From positions 1-55,826 of the forward strand of contig JBBPIG010000014.1 of assembly GCA_038040445.1 (NCBI GenBank): 55,826 nucleotides of DNA, in the 5' to 3' direction. A model generated the notes under the pieces. The model had not been told where the DNA came from and ran no database searches. It saw only the letters and a list, made by a program, of their open reading frames with translations. Positions within the stretch are counted from its first letter, which is position 1, and each line of letters starts with the position of its first letter. Origin of the DNA: Acidobacteriota bacterium (lineage in GTDB: Bacteria; Acidobacteriota; Blastocatellia; UBA7656). The translations under genes were made by a program, and so were the position numbers. This document shows, piece by piece, positions 43,377-52,242 of this stretch.

Positions 43377-44615
43377 ATGAAGAAGAAGATTATGAATTCT
43401 GCAACGCTGCTGGTTGTCAGTGCAGCGCTAATAGTTCCTGCTCAAACCAGGAGACCACCGGCGCCGGCCGCGAGCAGTGCGCCGGCGGTAGTCACGGACC
43501 GTAGAATCTATTCCGAGGGATACCCCCCTCAACTGCCGCGGGCGGGGGGAACGTTTGTCGATCCGGCATTTGGCACAATGATGATGCGGGTGACTGACGA
43601 AGGAGACGGCACGTCCTGTAAGAATTTCTACTCCTATTGGCCGACGTTTAATCTGGATAGTACGCGGTTTTTCATCGCCTGCGACGAAAATCCCAGGCTC
43701 TACCGCTTAGACCCGATGAACTTTCAGATCCTTGGCAAGGGCCCGCTGTTCGATAAGCCGGTGGGGGGCGGCGGATACCTCTCTATCGAAGATGCGATAT
43801 GGAGCGGGACTAGCGCCAACCTGCTGTTCGGATACGTTGGCCAGAAGCTTTACGCGTACGACGTGGCGACAAGGAAATACTCGTTGATCAGAGACTTCAG
43901 CGGTGAGCTTACGGAAGGCTTCCTGGGTCAGATGAGCAAGAGCCTCGACGACAATGTGTTTGCCTTCAGCAGGAAAGACAAGAACTACAAGCCCGTCGGT
44001 TATTTAGTCTGGCGACGAGATCAGAACAAGATCCTGGGCTATGCGGAGATGGGGACGCTGGACGAGGTTCAGGTAGACAAATCGGGCCGCTACCTCGTGG
44101 TTAAGGCGAAGTTTGACCGAACGGTAGACGTTCAAGTGACCGACCTTCAAACGCGCGTAGTTGAGAACCTGACAGACCCGGCGCCGGACTTCTCTCCGGG
44201 GCACAGCGACAACGGGCGGCAGATCGTCGTCGGGCACGACAATTGGAACAACCAGTACACGGTGAGAAACCTTGCGGCGCCGCATCAGTACCAGCCGGTG
44301 GTCGGCTTCGGCAGTGACTGGTCTCAGTCGAATCACGTCTCGATGCTTGCGGACAACGACGGCTGGTGCGTGATCAGCAACTACACAACGGGGAGCGGAC
44401 CGGTTGGACCGTTTCGCAACGAGATCTTCCAGGCGTCGACCGACGGGAGTCAGAAAGTGAGAAGGTTGGCGCATCACCGTTCGGCGTACCGGGACTACTG
44501 GGACACGCCTCGGGCCGACATAAGCCGGGACGGGAGATTCATAGCGTTCACCAGCAACTGGGGTAGCACGCGGAGAGATGTGTTCATCATCAAAGTCCCG
44601 CCGATGAATCAGTGA
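43377..44615 (+). CDS. Secreted beta-propeller-like protein, paralogue of a domain in the large modular protein
   Basis: A 412-residue exported protein. A signal peptide (NSATLLVVSAALIVPAQT) is followed by a Pro/Ala linker and, from about residue 38, by a complete copy of propeller region II of the protein at 37702-42147. Nearly every motif is shared: SYWPTFNLDSTRFFIACD, GHDNWNNQYTVR, EIFQASTDGSQ, YRDYWDTPRA and ISRDGRF. It lacks the FN3 and SPRY-like parts. Function unknown; TolB-like or WD40-like repeats are suggested by the recurrent SxDxxFxAFTS units. The start at 43377 or at 43392 cannot be separated. One of the two copies probably arose by duplication and domain shuffling. Confidence 0.82.
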   Translation: MKKKIMNSATLLVVSAALIVPAQTRRPPAPAASSAPAVVTDRRIYSEGYPPQLPRAGGTFVDPAFGTMMMRVTDEGDGTSCKNFYSYWPTFNLDSTRFFIACDENPRLYRLDPMNFQILGKGPLFDKPVGGGGYLSIEDAIWSGTSANLLFGYVGQKLYAYDVATRKYSLIRDFSGELTEGFLGQMSKSLDDNVFAFSRKDKNYKPVGYLVWRRDQNKILGYAEMGTLDEVQVDKSGRYLVVKAKFDRTVDVQVTDLQTRVVENLTDPAPDFSPGHSDNGRQIVVGHDNWNNQYTVRNLAAPHQYQPVVGFGSDWSQSNHVSMLADNDGWCVISNYTTGSGPVGPFRNEIFQASTDGSQKVRRLAHHRSAYRDYWDTPRADISRDGRFIAFTSNWGSTRRDVFIIKVPPMNQ

Positions 44616-44769
44616 CTGGTTTTTCCATAGGGTGGAGAACCGAAACCATTCGCCATATCTCATGAGCAGAGTGGAAGATCACCAGCTTGTCTGACGCCTT
44701 AACTGAAGCAATTCCCACCCGTGGCTCTCGAGTCGGGAGGCTTACCGGTGTCAGGTTCAAGCAGGACGA

Positions 44770-45897
44770 TTGAACGCAAATGTGCTGAAAATGATAGACA
44801 ACGAGGCAAGGCAATTCCCCATGCTCAATTACGCCTACAAGCGAGTTTACGAGGGACTCAACTACAGACTACGAACGTTCGGAGGCGGCCGTTGGGCTTC
44901 ACGCTGCCGGCCTACCTCTATTGGGTTGATGCTCAGCTACCGCTGCAACGCGCGCTGTGTTCACTGTGACATCTGGAAGAATCGCGGCAAAGAAGATTCT
45001 CCCAGCCCTGAACGCTGGAAGATGCTGCTGTCGGATTTGCGCGGGTGGCTGGGCCCGGTACACGTTTTCATAAGCGGCGGCGAAGCGATGCTGAACCCGG
45101 CTGCGATCGACATAGCGGCTCACGGTTCTTCGATCGGGCTGTTCATCGAGTTCCTTACCCACGGTTACTGGGATGATCAATCTAAAATCGAGAAGCTGGC
45201 GCTCACGCGGCCCTGGCGGTTGACGATCTCGCTGGATGGAATCGGCGAAGTGCACAACAGAATTCGCGGCCGCGAGAAGTTCTTCGAAAAGACCGCCGCC
45301 TCAATCGAAACGCTCAAGCGAGTGCGCAAGGGGAAGGCTCTCGGTTTCGAGATCCGGCTGAAGACGGTCATAATGCGGCAGAACCTCGAGCACGTCTGCG
45401 AGGTCGCACACTACGCCAATCAGGATGGAATGCACGTGTTCTACCAACCCATCGAGCAAAACTACAACACCGCCGAGGATGCCCAGTGGTTTGAGCACAG
45501 CAACACCTGGCCGGATGACCCCAATAAGGCGGTTGCGGTAGTCGAGCAACTGATCGAGCTCAAGCGAACCGGGCTTCCCATCGCAAACAGCTACGCCCAA
45601 CTGGAGGCGATGATTCCTTATTTCCGCAACCCGGATGCTTTGCGAATTGCCACCCAGAGCCACAGCGCGCACGAAGAGAAAGCCTTGTGCTCCGCGCTGA
45701 CTATGATGCAGTTCGAAGCCGACGGTAATGTGACTGTGTGCACCGGAATGGAACCGGTCGGCAACATCAAGACCCAGCGCATTCGAGATATCTGGGAAAG
45801 CCGGCCCCAGTGGTGGGAAAGCGGTTGCTGCCTCGACAGGCGTTGCACGGTTGCAGAGAAGACTGTTCTCTCTCTCCCGGTTCTCACTTCGTACTAG
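44770..45897 (+). CDS. Radical SAM enzyme with partial SPASM-like tail
   Basis: A 375-residue radical SAM protein. The CxxxCxxC cluster motif is Cys59, Cys63 and Cys66 (YRCNARCVHCDIW), followed by the GGEAML motif for SAM binding. Near the C-terminus CSALTMMQFEADGNVTVCTG, then GCCLDRRC, supplies further cysteines for an auxiliary cluster, as in SPASM/twitch enzymes of peptide or cofactor modification. The substrate is unknown; the glycosyltransferase directly downstream overlaps its stop by one base. Start: TTG at 44770 with a close AGGA, or ATG at 44791. It belongs to no obvious biosynthetic family I can name. Confidence 0.8.
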   Translation: MNANVLKMIDNEARQFPMLNYAYKRVYEGLNYRLRTFGGGRWASRCRPTSIGLMLSYRCNARCVHCDIWKNRGKEDSPSPERWKMLLSDLRGWLGPVHVFISGGEAMLNPAAIDIAAHGSSIGLFIEFLTHGYWDDQSKIEKLALTRPWRLTISLDGIGEVHNRIRGREKFFEKTAASIETLKRVRKGKALGFEIRLKTVIMRQNLEHVCEVAHYANQDGMHVFYQPIEQNYNTAEDAQWFEHSNTWPDDPNKAVAVVEQLIELKRTGLPIANSYAQLEAMIPYFRNPDALRIATQSHSAHEEKALCSALTMMQFEADGNVTVCTGMEPVGNIKTQRIRDIWESRPQWWESGCCLDRRCTVAEKTVLSLPVLTSY

Positions 45898-47090
45898 TGT
45901 CTCAGGTGAACACCGTAGTTTCAGTTTTTGGCATTGAGCCGGCCCGCATCGGAGGCGCCGAGGCTTACGCGCGTGAGTTGTCAATTCAACTCGGCGAGCG
46001 CGGATGGCGAAGCGTCCTCTGCTTTCTGAAAGAGCCACCCGAAGCGGTGCGCTCCTACCTGCAACTCCCCAACGTCCGCATCGAGGTGATCGAGGACTCG
46101 TGGCGAACGAAGTGGCGCGCGATAAGGGGAATGTCGCGGATACTGCGGCGTTATCGTCCCGAAATCCTCCATCTTCATTTTACGGGATTCATCGGACCGT
46201 ATCCGTGGCTCGCGAAGCTTTATTCCGTCGGGCAAGTCTTCTTCACCGATCATTCTTCGCAGCCTGAAGGCTACGTCAGCCAGCGCGCTCCTTTTTGGAA
46301 GCGGTGTGTGGCGCGCCTGATCAATCGCCCGATTACCCGTGTCATCACGGTGAGCGAATATGGCTGCCGCTGTGTGGCAGGCAGAGATTTGTTTCCGCTT
46401 GAAAGGCTGGAGATGGTCTACAACAGCGCGGATCTTTCCCGCGCCTCGGATGGAGAAGAGAGAGCCGCCGAGTTTCGCCGCAAGCATTCGATCCCGGAGG
46501 ATCGCATGCTGGTAGCTCAGGTGAGCTGGATCATTCCCGAGAAGGGAATCGGCGACTTGCTCGCCGCCGCGCGACTGGTGATCTCTCAAAATTCCAAAGT
46601 CCATTTTGTGTTCGTCGGTGAGGGTGCTCATCGTGAGCGATACACGCGTCAGGCGATTGAGATGGGTCTTGAAGCCAACGTGAGCTGGACTGGCCAGGTT
46701 GAAGACCCGATGGCCGAAGGAGTCTACGCGGCCGCGGATGTGGTTTGCCAGGTCTCTCGTTGGGAAGAGGTCTTTGGATACGTGATCGCCGAAGCGATGT
46801 CTTGCGGCAAGGCGATGGTGGCTACGCGAGTCGGAGGAATACCGGAGTTGGTAGAAGACGGTAAGACCGGCTTCGTAGTGGAACGCGGCGACGCTCCAGC
46901 CATTGCCGATGGAATTCTGAAGCTCGTCGCGGATCGCGATCTGCGTGAGCGCATGGGCCGCGCCGGCATCGCAGCAGCAAGAGCGAAGTTTGATCTCAAA
47001 CTAAACGTGGAAAAGGTTGTGACATCATACGGCATCGCGGTCAAGGACCCCGCAGTGGCAGTCGGCGAACAACTGGCCTCGATTGTTTAG
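45897..47090 (+). CDS. Family-4-type glycosyltransferase
   Basis: A 397-residue GT-B enzyme. The first strand is TVVSVFGIEPARIGGAEAYA, the donor lobe contains VSWIIPEKGIGDLLAAARLV, and EEVFGYVIAEAMSCGKAMVA carries the complete E-x7-E motif followed by RVGGIPELVEDGKTGF. The open frame extends upstream to 45738 but only as a shadow of the radical SAM gene; GTG at 45897 overlaps that gene's TAG by one base and gives a normal N-terminus (GTG at 45906 is equally possible). Translational coupling with the radical SAM enzyme suggests a joint product. Donor and acceptor unknown. Confidence 0.85.
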   Translation: MSQVNTVVSVFGIEPARIGGAEAYARELSIQLGERGWRSVLCFLKEPPEAVRSYLQLPNVRIEVIEDSWRTKWRAIRGMSRILRRYRPEILHLHFTGFIGPYPWLAKLYSVGQVFFTDHSSQPEGYVSQRAPFWKRCVARLINRPITRVITVSEYGCRCVAGRDLFPLERLEMVYNSADLSRASDGEERAAEFRRKHSIPEDRMLVAQVSWIIPEKGIGDLLAAARLVISQNSKVHFVFVGEGAHRERYTRQAIEMGLEANVSWTGQVEDPMAEGVYAAADVVCQVSRWEEVFGYVIAEAMSCGKAMVATRVGGIPELVEDGKTGFVVERGDAPAIADGILKLVADRDLRERMGRAGIAAARAKFDLKLNVEKVVTSYGIAVKDPAVAVGEQLASIV

Positions 47091-47147
47091 CCTCACGTTG
47101 CCTACCTTGTTGACCCGTTTACGCGACGCGTAATAGACTGCTGCTAG

Positions 47148-47440
47148 ATGATTCGGTCCTTCCGATCTAAGGATACGGAGGCGTTGTTTGCTGACGTTGA
47201 TGTTCCTCGATTCAAGGCGTTTGAACGAATCGCGCGTAGAAAGTTGCTATACCTCCATCGCGCCAGATCGCTTCAGGATTTGCGCGTGCCGCCTGGAAAT
47301 CAGCTGGAGGCGCTGAAACGTGATCGGAGGGGACAACATGCATTCGCATCAATGACCAATGGCGGGTCTGTTTCATCTGGATAAGTGGTGACGCGTATGA
47401 CGTCGAAATCGTTGATTATATTAAGGTGATTCATGGCTAA
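47148..47440 (+). pseudogene. higB: HigB/RelE-type toxin gene with a one-base frameshift
   Basis: The first 64 codons encode a HigB-like toxin (MIRSFRSKDTEALF, RKLLYLHRARSLQDLRVPPG, NQLEALKRDRRGQH). In this frame translation ends at 47384 after 78 residues with an unrelated tail. In the next frame, from about 47342 to the TAA at 47438-47440, the rest of the family reads clearly: IRINDQWRVCFIW and GDAYDVEIVDYIKVIHG. A single base is missing at about 47340 (GGACAACATGCATTCG, where a Ser codon is expected). The restored toxin would have about 97 residues and overlap the higA start by eight bases, the usual arrangement. It is either a disabled toxin or a sequencing error. Confidence 0.85.
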
Positions 47441-47735
47441 CAAAAGGCAGCTTGACCCGATCCATCCCGGAGAGATTCTTTCCGAGGAGTTCATGAAGCC
47501 GCTGGGCATCAGCATCAACAAGCTGGCTCGGGATATAGGAGTCGCGCCCGGCAAGATTAGCGCTATCCTCAAAGGGAAGCGGTCAATCACCGCCGATACT
47601 GCGCTACGACTGGCTAAGTACTTCCGCGTCTCCTCCGAGGTTTGGTTGGGGCTTCAAGCCGACTATGATCTGAGGGTTGCCCGTCGCTTGATTGGTCCGG
47701 AAATCGAGAAACAAGTGCACGCTTACGTTGCTTAA
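47433..47735 (+). CDS. higA: HigA-family antitoxin (XRE-type DNA-binding protein)
   Basis: A 100-residue protein. DPIHPGEILSEEFMKPLGIS is the HigA opening, followed by a helix-turn-helix (INKLARDIGVAPGKISAILK) and the conserved RLAKYFRVSSEVWLGLQADY. HigA binds HigB and represses its own promoter. The ATG lies within the end of the restored higB frame; AAGGTG precedes it. The protein is complete even though the toxin frame is broken. It would act in the cytoplasm. Confidence 0.92.
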   Translation: MANKRQLDPIHPGEILSEEFMKPLGISINKLARDIGVAPGKISAILKGKRSITADTALRLAKYFRVSSEVWLGLQADYDLRVARRLIGPEIEKQVHAYVA

Positions 47736-47770
47736 ATACAAACGAAAACGTCTGTAGAGAATATGACGAT

Positions 47771-48034
47771 ATGAGCATCAAGCTCAAAGCTATACCGGTC
47801 GTCTACTTCGAAGAAGGTGCCGTCATGATCGCCCACTGTGTTCCCCTTGATGTATCTTCGTGCGGTCATGATTTACAAGAGGCTCGACGAAATATCCGCG
47901 ATGCGATCGCGGGATTCATCGAGACGTGTGAGGAGATGGGAACACTTGAAGACGTTCTTGAGGAATCTGGCTTGGACGATTTGCTTTCTAGAAACGAAGC
48001 CGGCCCGCCATTTCCCGATCCAGCCCAAAATTGA
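47771..48034 (+). CDS. HicB-like protein without a HicA partner
   Basis: An 87-residue protein resembling the partially degraded RNase H-like fold of HicB antitoxins: IPVVYFEEGAVMIAHCVPLD, then CGHDLQEARRNIRDAIAGFI. The C-terminal tail is acidic and has no DNA-binding domain, as in short HicB proteins. No HicA-like frame (short, basic, with a double-stranded RNA-binding-type fold) is visible on either side. It could be a solitary protein or work with the neighbouring higA. It starts 35 bases after higA, so co-transcription is likely. Confidence 0.7.
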   Translation: MSIKLKAIPVVYFEEGAVMIAHCVPLDVSSCGHDLQEARRNIRDAIAGFIETCEEMGTLEDVLEESGLDDLLSRNEAGPPFPDPAQN

Positions 48035-48093
48035 CAAAGCCATCCTCCACGTAGACAATTCACCGAAGCCAATCCCATAACGAAAGGTTTTTG

Positions 48094-49431
48094 ATGTACA
48101 AGAGATTCAAGGCCGGCGTCGCTCTGTTGCTGGCGCTGGTGTTGTTCACGGCTTCGGTGAACGAGGCACGACAGGGCGCGCCTTCGATCGCCAAGCCGGA
48201 TGCCGCCTCGCTCAACTCGACCGAGGAAATACTCAAGGTAGTGAGCCGCCTGCGCGCTCTGGATATCAAGCACAGCGTAAAGAGCTCACTCAAGACCAAA
48301 GACGAAATCGAGCAGGCGGTAATAAAGGACATGGACGAGAACACTCCACCTGCGGAGTTCGAAGCGGGACAGAAGACGCTGGTGAAGCTTGGGCTGGTTA
48401 GCAGGAGCTTCCGCCTGCGCGACTATATCGTGCAGCTTCTGCGCGAGCAGGTGGCGGGCTTCTATGAGCCAAAAACCAAAGAGTTCTATCTGGCTGCCTG
48501 GCTGCCGATCGCCGATCAGAAACGAGTGATCGCGCATGAGTTGGTTCACGCGCTTCAGGACCAGCATTTCAACCTTGGCCGGTTCGAGACCTGGCCCAAG
48601 GGCGACTCTGACGCCGAGCTTGCAGTTCACGCGCTGATAGAAGGCGAGGCGACCCTGGTGATGATCGAGTACGAGTTCGAGCAGCAGGGTATGAAGTTCG
48701 ATATCAAGAAGGCCGGCTCGTTGACGGACAGCTTGCTCGACCAGGATGGCGACGGCGACGCTAAGAACTATCCCGTGCTGGCCAGCGCGCCAAAGGTTTT
48801 GAAAGAGAACCTCCAGTTTCCATACCTCTACGGAGCGGGCTTCGTCGCCGCAGTGTTGAAGAATAGTTCGTGGCGCGCGCTGGATTCGAGCTACGAGACC
48901 CTGCCCGCTTCGACCGAGCAGATCATGCACCCGGAGCGGTTCCTCAATCGGGACAACCCGGTGAAGATTGAGCTGCCCGACCTCGGCGGGGCGCTCGGGC
49001 CCGATTGGAAGAAGGCTGACGCGGATGTGAATGGCGAGTTCGGATATCTGGTCGCGCTTGCGGAGTTCATTCCTAAGCGCGCTGCGCAGCGCGCCGCCGC
49101 TGGGTGGGGCGGCGATCGTTACGCGCTTTACGAGAAGAAGGCTACCGGCGCGGTCGCGCTTGCGCAGTACACGACGTGGGACACCGAGAACGACGCAAAG
49201 GAATTCTTTGACGCCTACTCGGAGCGCACCGAGAAGCGCTACAAGCTCGGCAAGCCGGCTGGCCTTAACGCACAGCCCCGCGTGTTTGACACCGACGAAG
49301 GACTTGCGTCCATCGAGCTTCGAGGCAAAGACGTCGTATTGATCGAAGGCGCGCAGAATCGCGAGCAGTTGTCACGAGTGGCCGAGCTGATCTGGAAAAG
49401 CAAGAAGGGTGCGGCGAGCAGCAGCAAGTGA
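48094..49431 (+). CDS. Secreted metallopeptidase-like protein with HExxH motif
   Basis: A 445-residue exported protein. The signal peptide is KAGVALLLALVLFTASVNEA. The zinc site is VIAHELVHALQDQHFNL (HELVH near residue 148-152), and HALIEGEATLVM, about 35 residues later, offers the third ligand Glu, as in gluzincins. The rest is unlike common peptidase families in detail, though similar HELVH proteins are frequent in Acidobacteriota. The substrate is unknown. ATG 48094 is preceded by AAAGG at five bases; the TTG one codon before is not needed. The Ser-rich end (GAASSSK) is a simple tail. It is a single-gene unit between the TA region and the hydrolase fusion. Confidence 0.8.
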   Translation: MYKRFKAGVALLLALVLFTASVNEARQGAPSIAKPDAASLNSTEEILKVVSRLRALDIKHSVKSSLKTKDEIEQAVIKDMDENTPPAEFEAGQKTLVKLGLVSRSFRLRDYIVQLLREQVAGFYEPKTKEFYLAAWLPIADQKRVIAHELVHALQDQHFNLGRFETWPKGDSDAELAVHALIEGEATLVMIEYEFEQQGMKFDIKKAGSLTDSLLDQDGDGDAKNYPVLASAPKVLKENLQFPYLYGAGFVAAVLKNSSWRALDSSYETLPASTEQIMHPERFLNRDNPVKIELPDLGGALGPDWKKADADVNGEFGYLVALAEFIPKRAAQRAAAGWGGDRYALYEKKATGAVALAQYTTWDTENDAKEFFDAYSERTEKRYKLGKPAGLNAQPRVFDTDEGLASIELRGKDVVLIEGAQNREQLSRVAELIWKSKKGAASSSK

Positions 49432-49586
49432 CCCCACGATGGAAGAGTCTGAATCGATCCTTGAAGCGTTCAAATTGTTACAGCTTTGATCCCGAGAAAG
49501 CTTCAGCGCCCGGCCTCCCCTTGCGCATCGTCTCTTCGTTCCCCGAGATTACCACAACTCTTGTTCAGTATTTCTGGAGGTGACTG

Positions 49587-52172
49587 ATGAATCCCCAGCG
49601 ATCATGGCGGGTTCAGCTAATCCAATTCGGCTTACTGGCCGCAGCATTTTTTGCGAGCCAGGCAATCGTCATGTCCCAAACGGGTGCGACCGGACCCAAG
49701 CTGTCGTTCGCGCAGTCGTCGCGGCTTGAAAAGCTCACTCGCGATGCCGTTGCCGCAGCGGTCGAAAAATTTGGCAGCGGCGGCCTGACCGCGGATAAGA
49801 TCGCGCTTACGGTGATCGATCTCAACGACCGCGAGCGTCCTGGGTGGGCCAGCCATCGCGGGCAAGAGCAGACGTATCCGGCCAGCGTTGTGAAGCTCTT
49901 TTACCTCGTCGCCGCTCATCATCAAATGGAGACCGGTGTATTGAAGCAAACGTCCGAGCTCGAGCGGGCGCTTCACGACATGATCGTTGAGTCGTCAAAT
50001 GACGCGACGCATTACGTGGTGGATGCGCTGACCGGCACAACCGATGGGCCGGAGCTTGATGAAGCCGCCCTGAGCGAATGGATGAACAGGCGCAACGCGA
50101 TCAATCGCTACTTCGCGGGCCTCGGCTACGAAAAGATCAACGTCAATCAGAAGACCTGGTGTGAAGGCCCTTACGGACGCGAACGGCAAGGGTTGGGGCC
50201 GAACTTCGAATACCGCAACAAGCTGACGACCGAGGCCGTCGCGCGGTTGGTCTGCGAGATCGTCACCGGCCGCGCGGTTTCGCCCGTTCGCGGTCACGCG
50301 ATGATGGGCTTGCTGCATCGCGATCCGCAATCGAAGAGCGATGATGCTGACGATCAAGCAACCAGGTTCGCGGGAAAGTCCGTGCCGCCGGGCTCCCAGT
50401 ATTACTCGAAGGCGGGATGGACCTCCAGCACGCGCCACGATGCGGCTTACATCAGATTGCCGAACGGAGCCGAGTACATCCTCACGGTCTTCACCGTTGA
50501 CAACAGCAAGCAGGCCGATATCATTCCGTTCGTGTCTCGAATGATCGCCGACGATTTCTCGCGAACGCCGCCCCTGGCCGAACTCGCAATCGTCAATGGC
50601 CGCATCTGGACCGGGAACAAGTCGCGACCCTGGGCCGACGCCATCGCCTCGCGTGGCGAACGGATCATCGCTGTCGGGTCGAATGATGAAGTCAAGAAGC
50701 TCATCGATTCGAAGACTCGCGTGATTGACCTTAACGGGAAGCTTGCGCTGCCGGGCTTCATCGACGATCACACTCATTTCATCGAGGGCGGATTTCATCT
50801 TCTATCGGTCGAGCTGCGCGATGCGGCGACTCCGGAAGAGTTCGCGCGGCGCATAAAAGATCGCGCCGCGAAGCTCCCCGCCGGCCGGTGGATAACGGCC
50901 GGCGATTGGGACCACGAGCGCTGGCCGGGCGGTCCGCTGCCGACTAAAGAGCTGATCGATCGCCATACATTGAACAATCCGGTGTTCGTCTCGCGGCTCG
51001 ATGGCCATATGGCTTTGGCCAACACTGTAGCTCTTCGATTGGCCGGCATAACAAGAGAAACCAAAGACCCGCCCGGTGGAACGATTGTTCGAGACGGTCA
51101 GACCGGCGAGCCGACCGGCATTCTGAAAGACGACGCGATGGATCTGGTGTATCGCGCTATTCCGCAAGCAACCGAAGCGGAGCGTGACGAAGCGCTCAAG
51201 GCTTCGCTCGCCGAAGCCGCGCGCGTCGGAGTGACTTCGATTCAGGACATAACGCCCTGGCACGACTATGAAGCATACAAGAGGTTCCGCGGCGCGGGCC
51301 GGTTGACTGTGCGCGTGTACGCCCGCACTCCGATGAGCCAGTGGAAGCGTCAGGCCGACGCCGTTGCCCGGCAGGGGAAAGGCGACGACTGGTTGAGGCT
51401 CGGCGGGCTGAAGGCCTTTATGGACGGCTCGCTGGGCTCGACGACTGCATTGTTCTTCGAACCGTTCACCGATGCGCCTAAGACTTCGGGGTTGATGGTC
51501 GATGACAACATTCCTGAAGGCAAGCTCAAACAGAACATCAAAGAAGCTGACAAAGCCGGCTTGCAATGCTCGATTCACGCCATCGGTGACAAAGCGAACA
51601 ACATTCTGCTCAACTACTATCAGGAAGTCGCCAAAGAGAATGGCCCGCGCGACCGCCGCTTCCGCATCGAGCACGCGCAGCATTTGTTACCGGCGGACAT
51701 TTCGCGAATTGCCAAACTCGGCGTGATTGCGTCGATGCAGCCCTATCATGCAATCGACGACGGTCGCTGGGCCGAGAAGCGAATAGGTCCGGTTCGAATC
51801 AGGACGACCTACGCGTTCAGGTCGCTGCTCGACTCAGGCGCTACGCTGGTATTCGGCTCAGACTGGTTCGTAGCTCCGCTGTCGCCAATCCTCGGGATTC
51901 ACGCCGCGGTGACGCGCCAAACCATCGATGGAAGGAACCCTCGCGGATGGGTCCCCGAGCAGAAAATATCAGTCGAAGAAGCAGTGCGAGCTTATACCTC
52001 ATCGTGCGCCTACGCCGAGTTTGCCGAGAAGAACAAAGGCTCGCTTGAAGTTGGAAAGCTGGCTGATGTGGTTGTGCTATCGAAGAACATTTTCCGCCTG
52101 AACCCTGATGAGATTGAGAAGACGGAAGTGGTCTACACGATCGTCGGCGCCCGGGTTGTGTACGCAAAGTAA
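49587..52172 (+). CDS. Fusion of a class A beta-lactamase-like domain and a YtcJ-type amidohydrolase
   Basis: An 861-residue exported protein. After a signal peptide (FGLLAAAFFASQAIVMSQTG), residues 35-325 form a serine-hydrolase domain: SxxK in YPASVVKLFYLV (Ser about 99, Lys about 102), SxN in ESSNDATHYVV (about 137) and a KxG-type motif in YYSKAGWTSS (about 275). Residues 330-861 are a metal-dependent amidohydrolase of the YtcJ/exoenzyme type: HTH near 394-396, GLKAFMDGSLGSTTALFF with the Lys, SIHAIGDKAN, RIEHAQHL and FGSDWFVAPLSP with the Asp. The substrate is unknown; a periplasmic amide, formamide or lactam is possible. GGAGG lies seven bases before the ATG. The reading frame is continuous at the junction (ADDFSRTPPLAELAIVNGRI). 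Confidence 0.85.
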   Translation: MNPQRSWRVQLIQFGLLAAAFFASQAIVMSQTGATGPKLSFAQSSRLEKLTRDAVAAAVEKFGSGGLTADKIALTVIDLNDRERPGWASHRGQEQTYPASVVKLFYLVAAHHQMETGVLKQTSELERALHDMIVESSNDATHYVVDALTGTTDGPELDEAALSEWMNRRNAINRYFAGLGYEKINVNQKTWCEGPYGRERQGLGPNFEYRNKLTTEAVARLVCEIVTGRAVSPVRGHAMMGLLHRDPQSKSDDADDQATRFAGKSVPPGSQYYSKAGWTSSTRHDAAYIRLPNGAEYILTVFTVDNSKQADIIPFVSRMIADDFSRTPPLAELAIVNGRIWTGNKSRPWADAIASRGERIIAVGSNDEVKKLIDSKTRVIDLNGKLALPGFIDDHTHFIEGGFHLLSVELRDAATPEEFARRIKDRAAKLPAGRWITAGDWDHERWPGGPLPTKELIDRHTLNNPVFVSRLDGHMALANTVALRLAGITRETKDPPGGTIVRDGQTGEPTGILKDDAMDLVYRAIPQATEAERDEALKASLAEAARVGVTSIQDITPWHDYEAYKRFRGAGRLTVRVYARTPMSQWKRQADAVARQGKGDDWLRLGGLKAFMDGSLGSTTALFFEPFTDAPKTSGLMVDDNIPEGKLKQNIKEADKAGLQCSIHAIGDKANNILLNYYQEVAKENGPRDRRFRIEHAQHLLPADISRIAKLGVIASMQPYHAIDDGRWAEKRIGPVRIRTTYAFRSLLDSGATLVFGSDWFVAPLSPILGIHAAVTRQTIDGRNPRGWVPEQKISVEEAVRAYTSSCAYAEFAEKNKGSLEVGKLADVVVLSKNIFRLNPDEIEKTEVVYTIVGARVVYAK

Positions 52173-52242
52173 AGCGGAAAGGGTGGCTTGCCTCCAATTT
52201 TCTCGATGCTAAGGCACTATCAAGACTCAGGACTCCACACTC

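Noticed and set aside
45738-45896. Upstream extension of the glycosyltransferase frame
   Set aside because: Overlaps the radical SAM gene in another frame and gives a non-family N-terminus; the GTG at 45897 fits better.
50802-51683. 293-codon minus-strand frame inside the hydrolase fusion
   Set aside because: Shadow of the amidohydrolase domain; no motifs.
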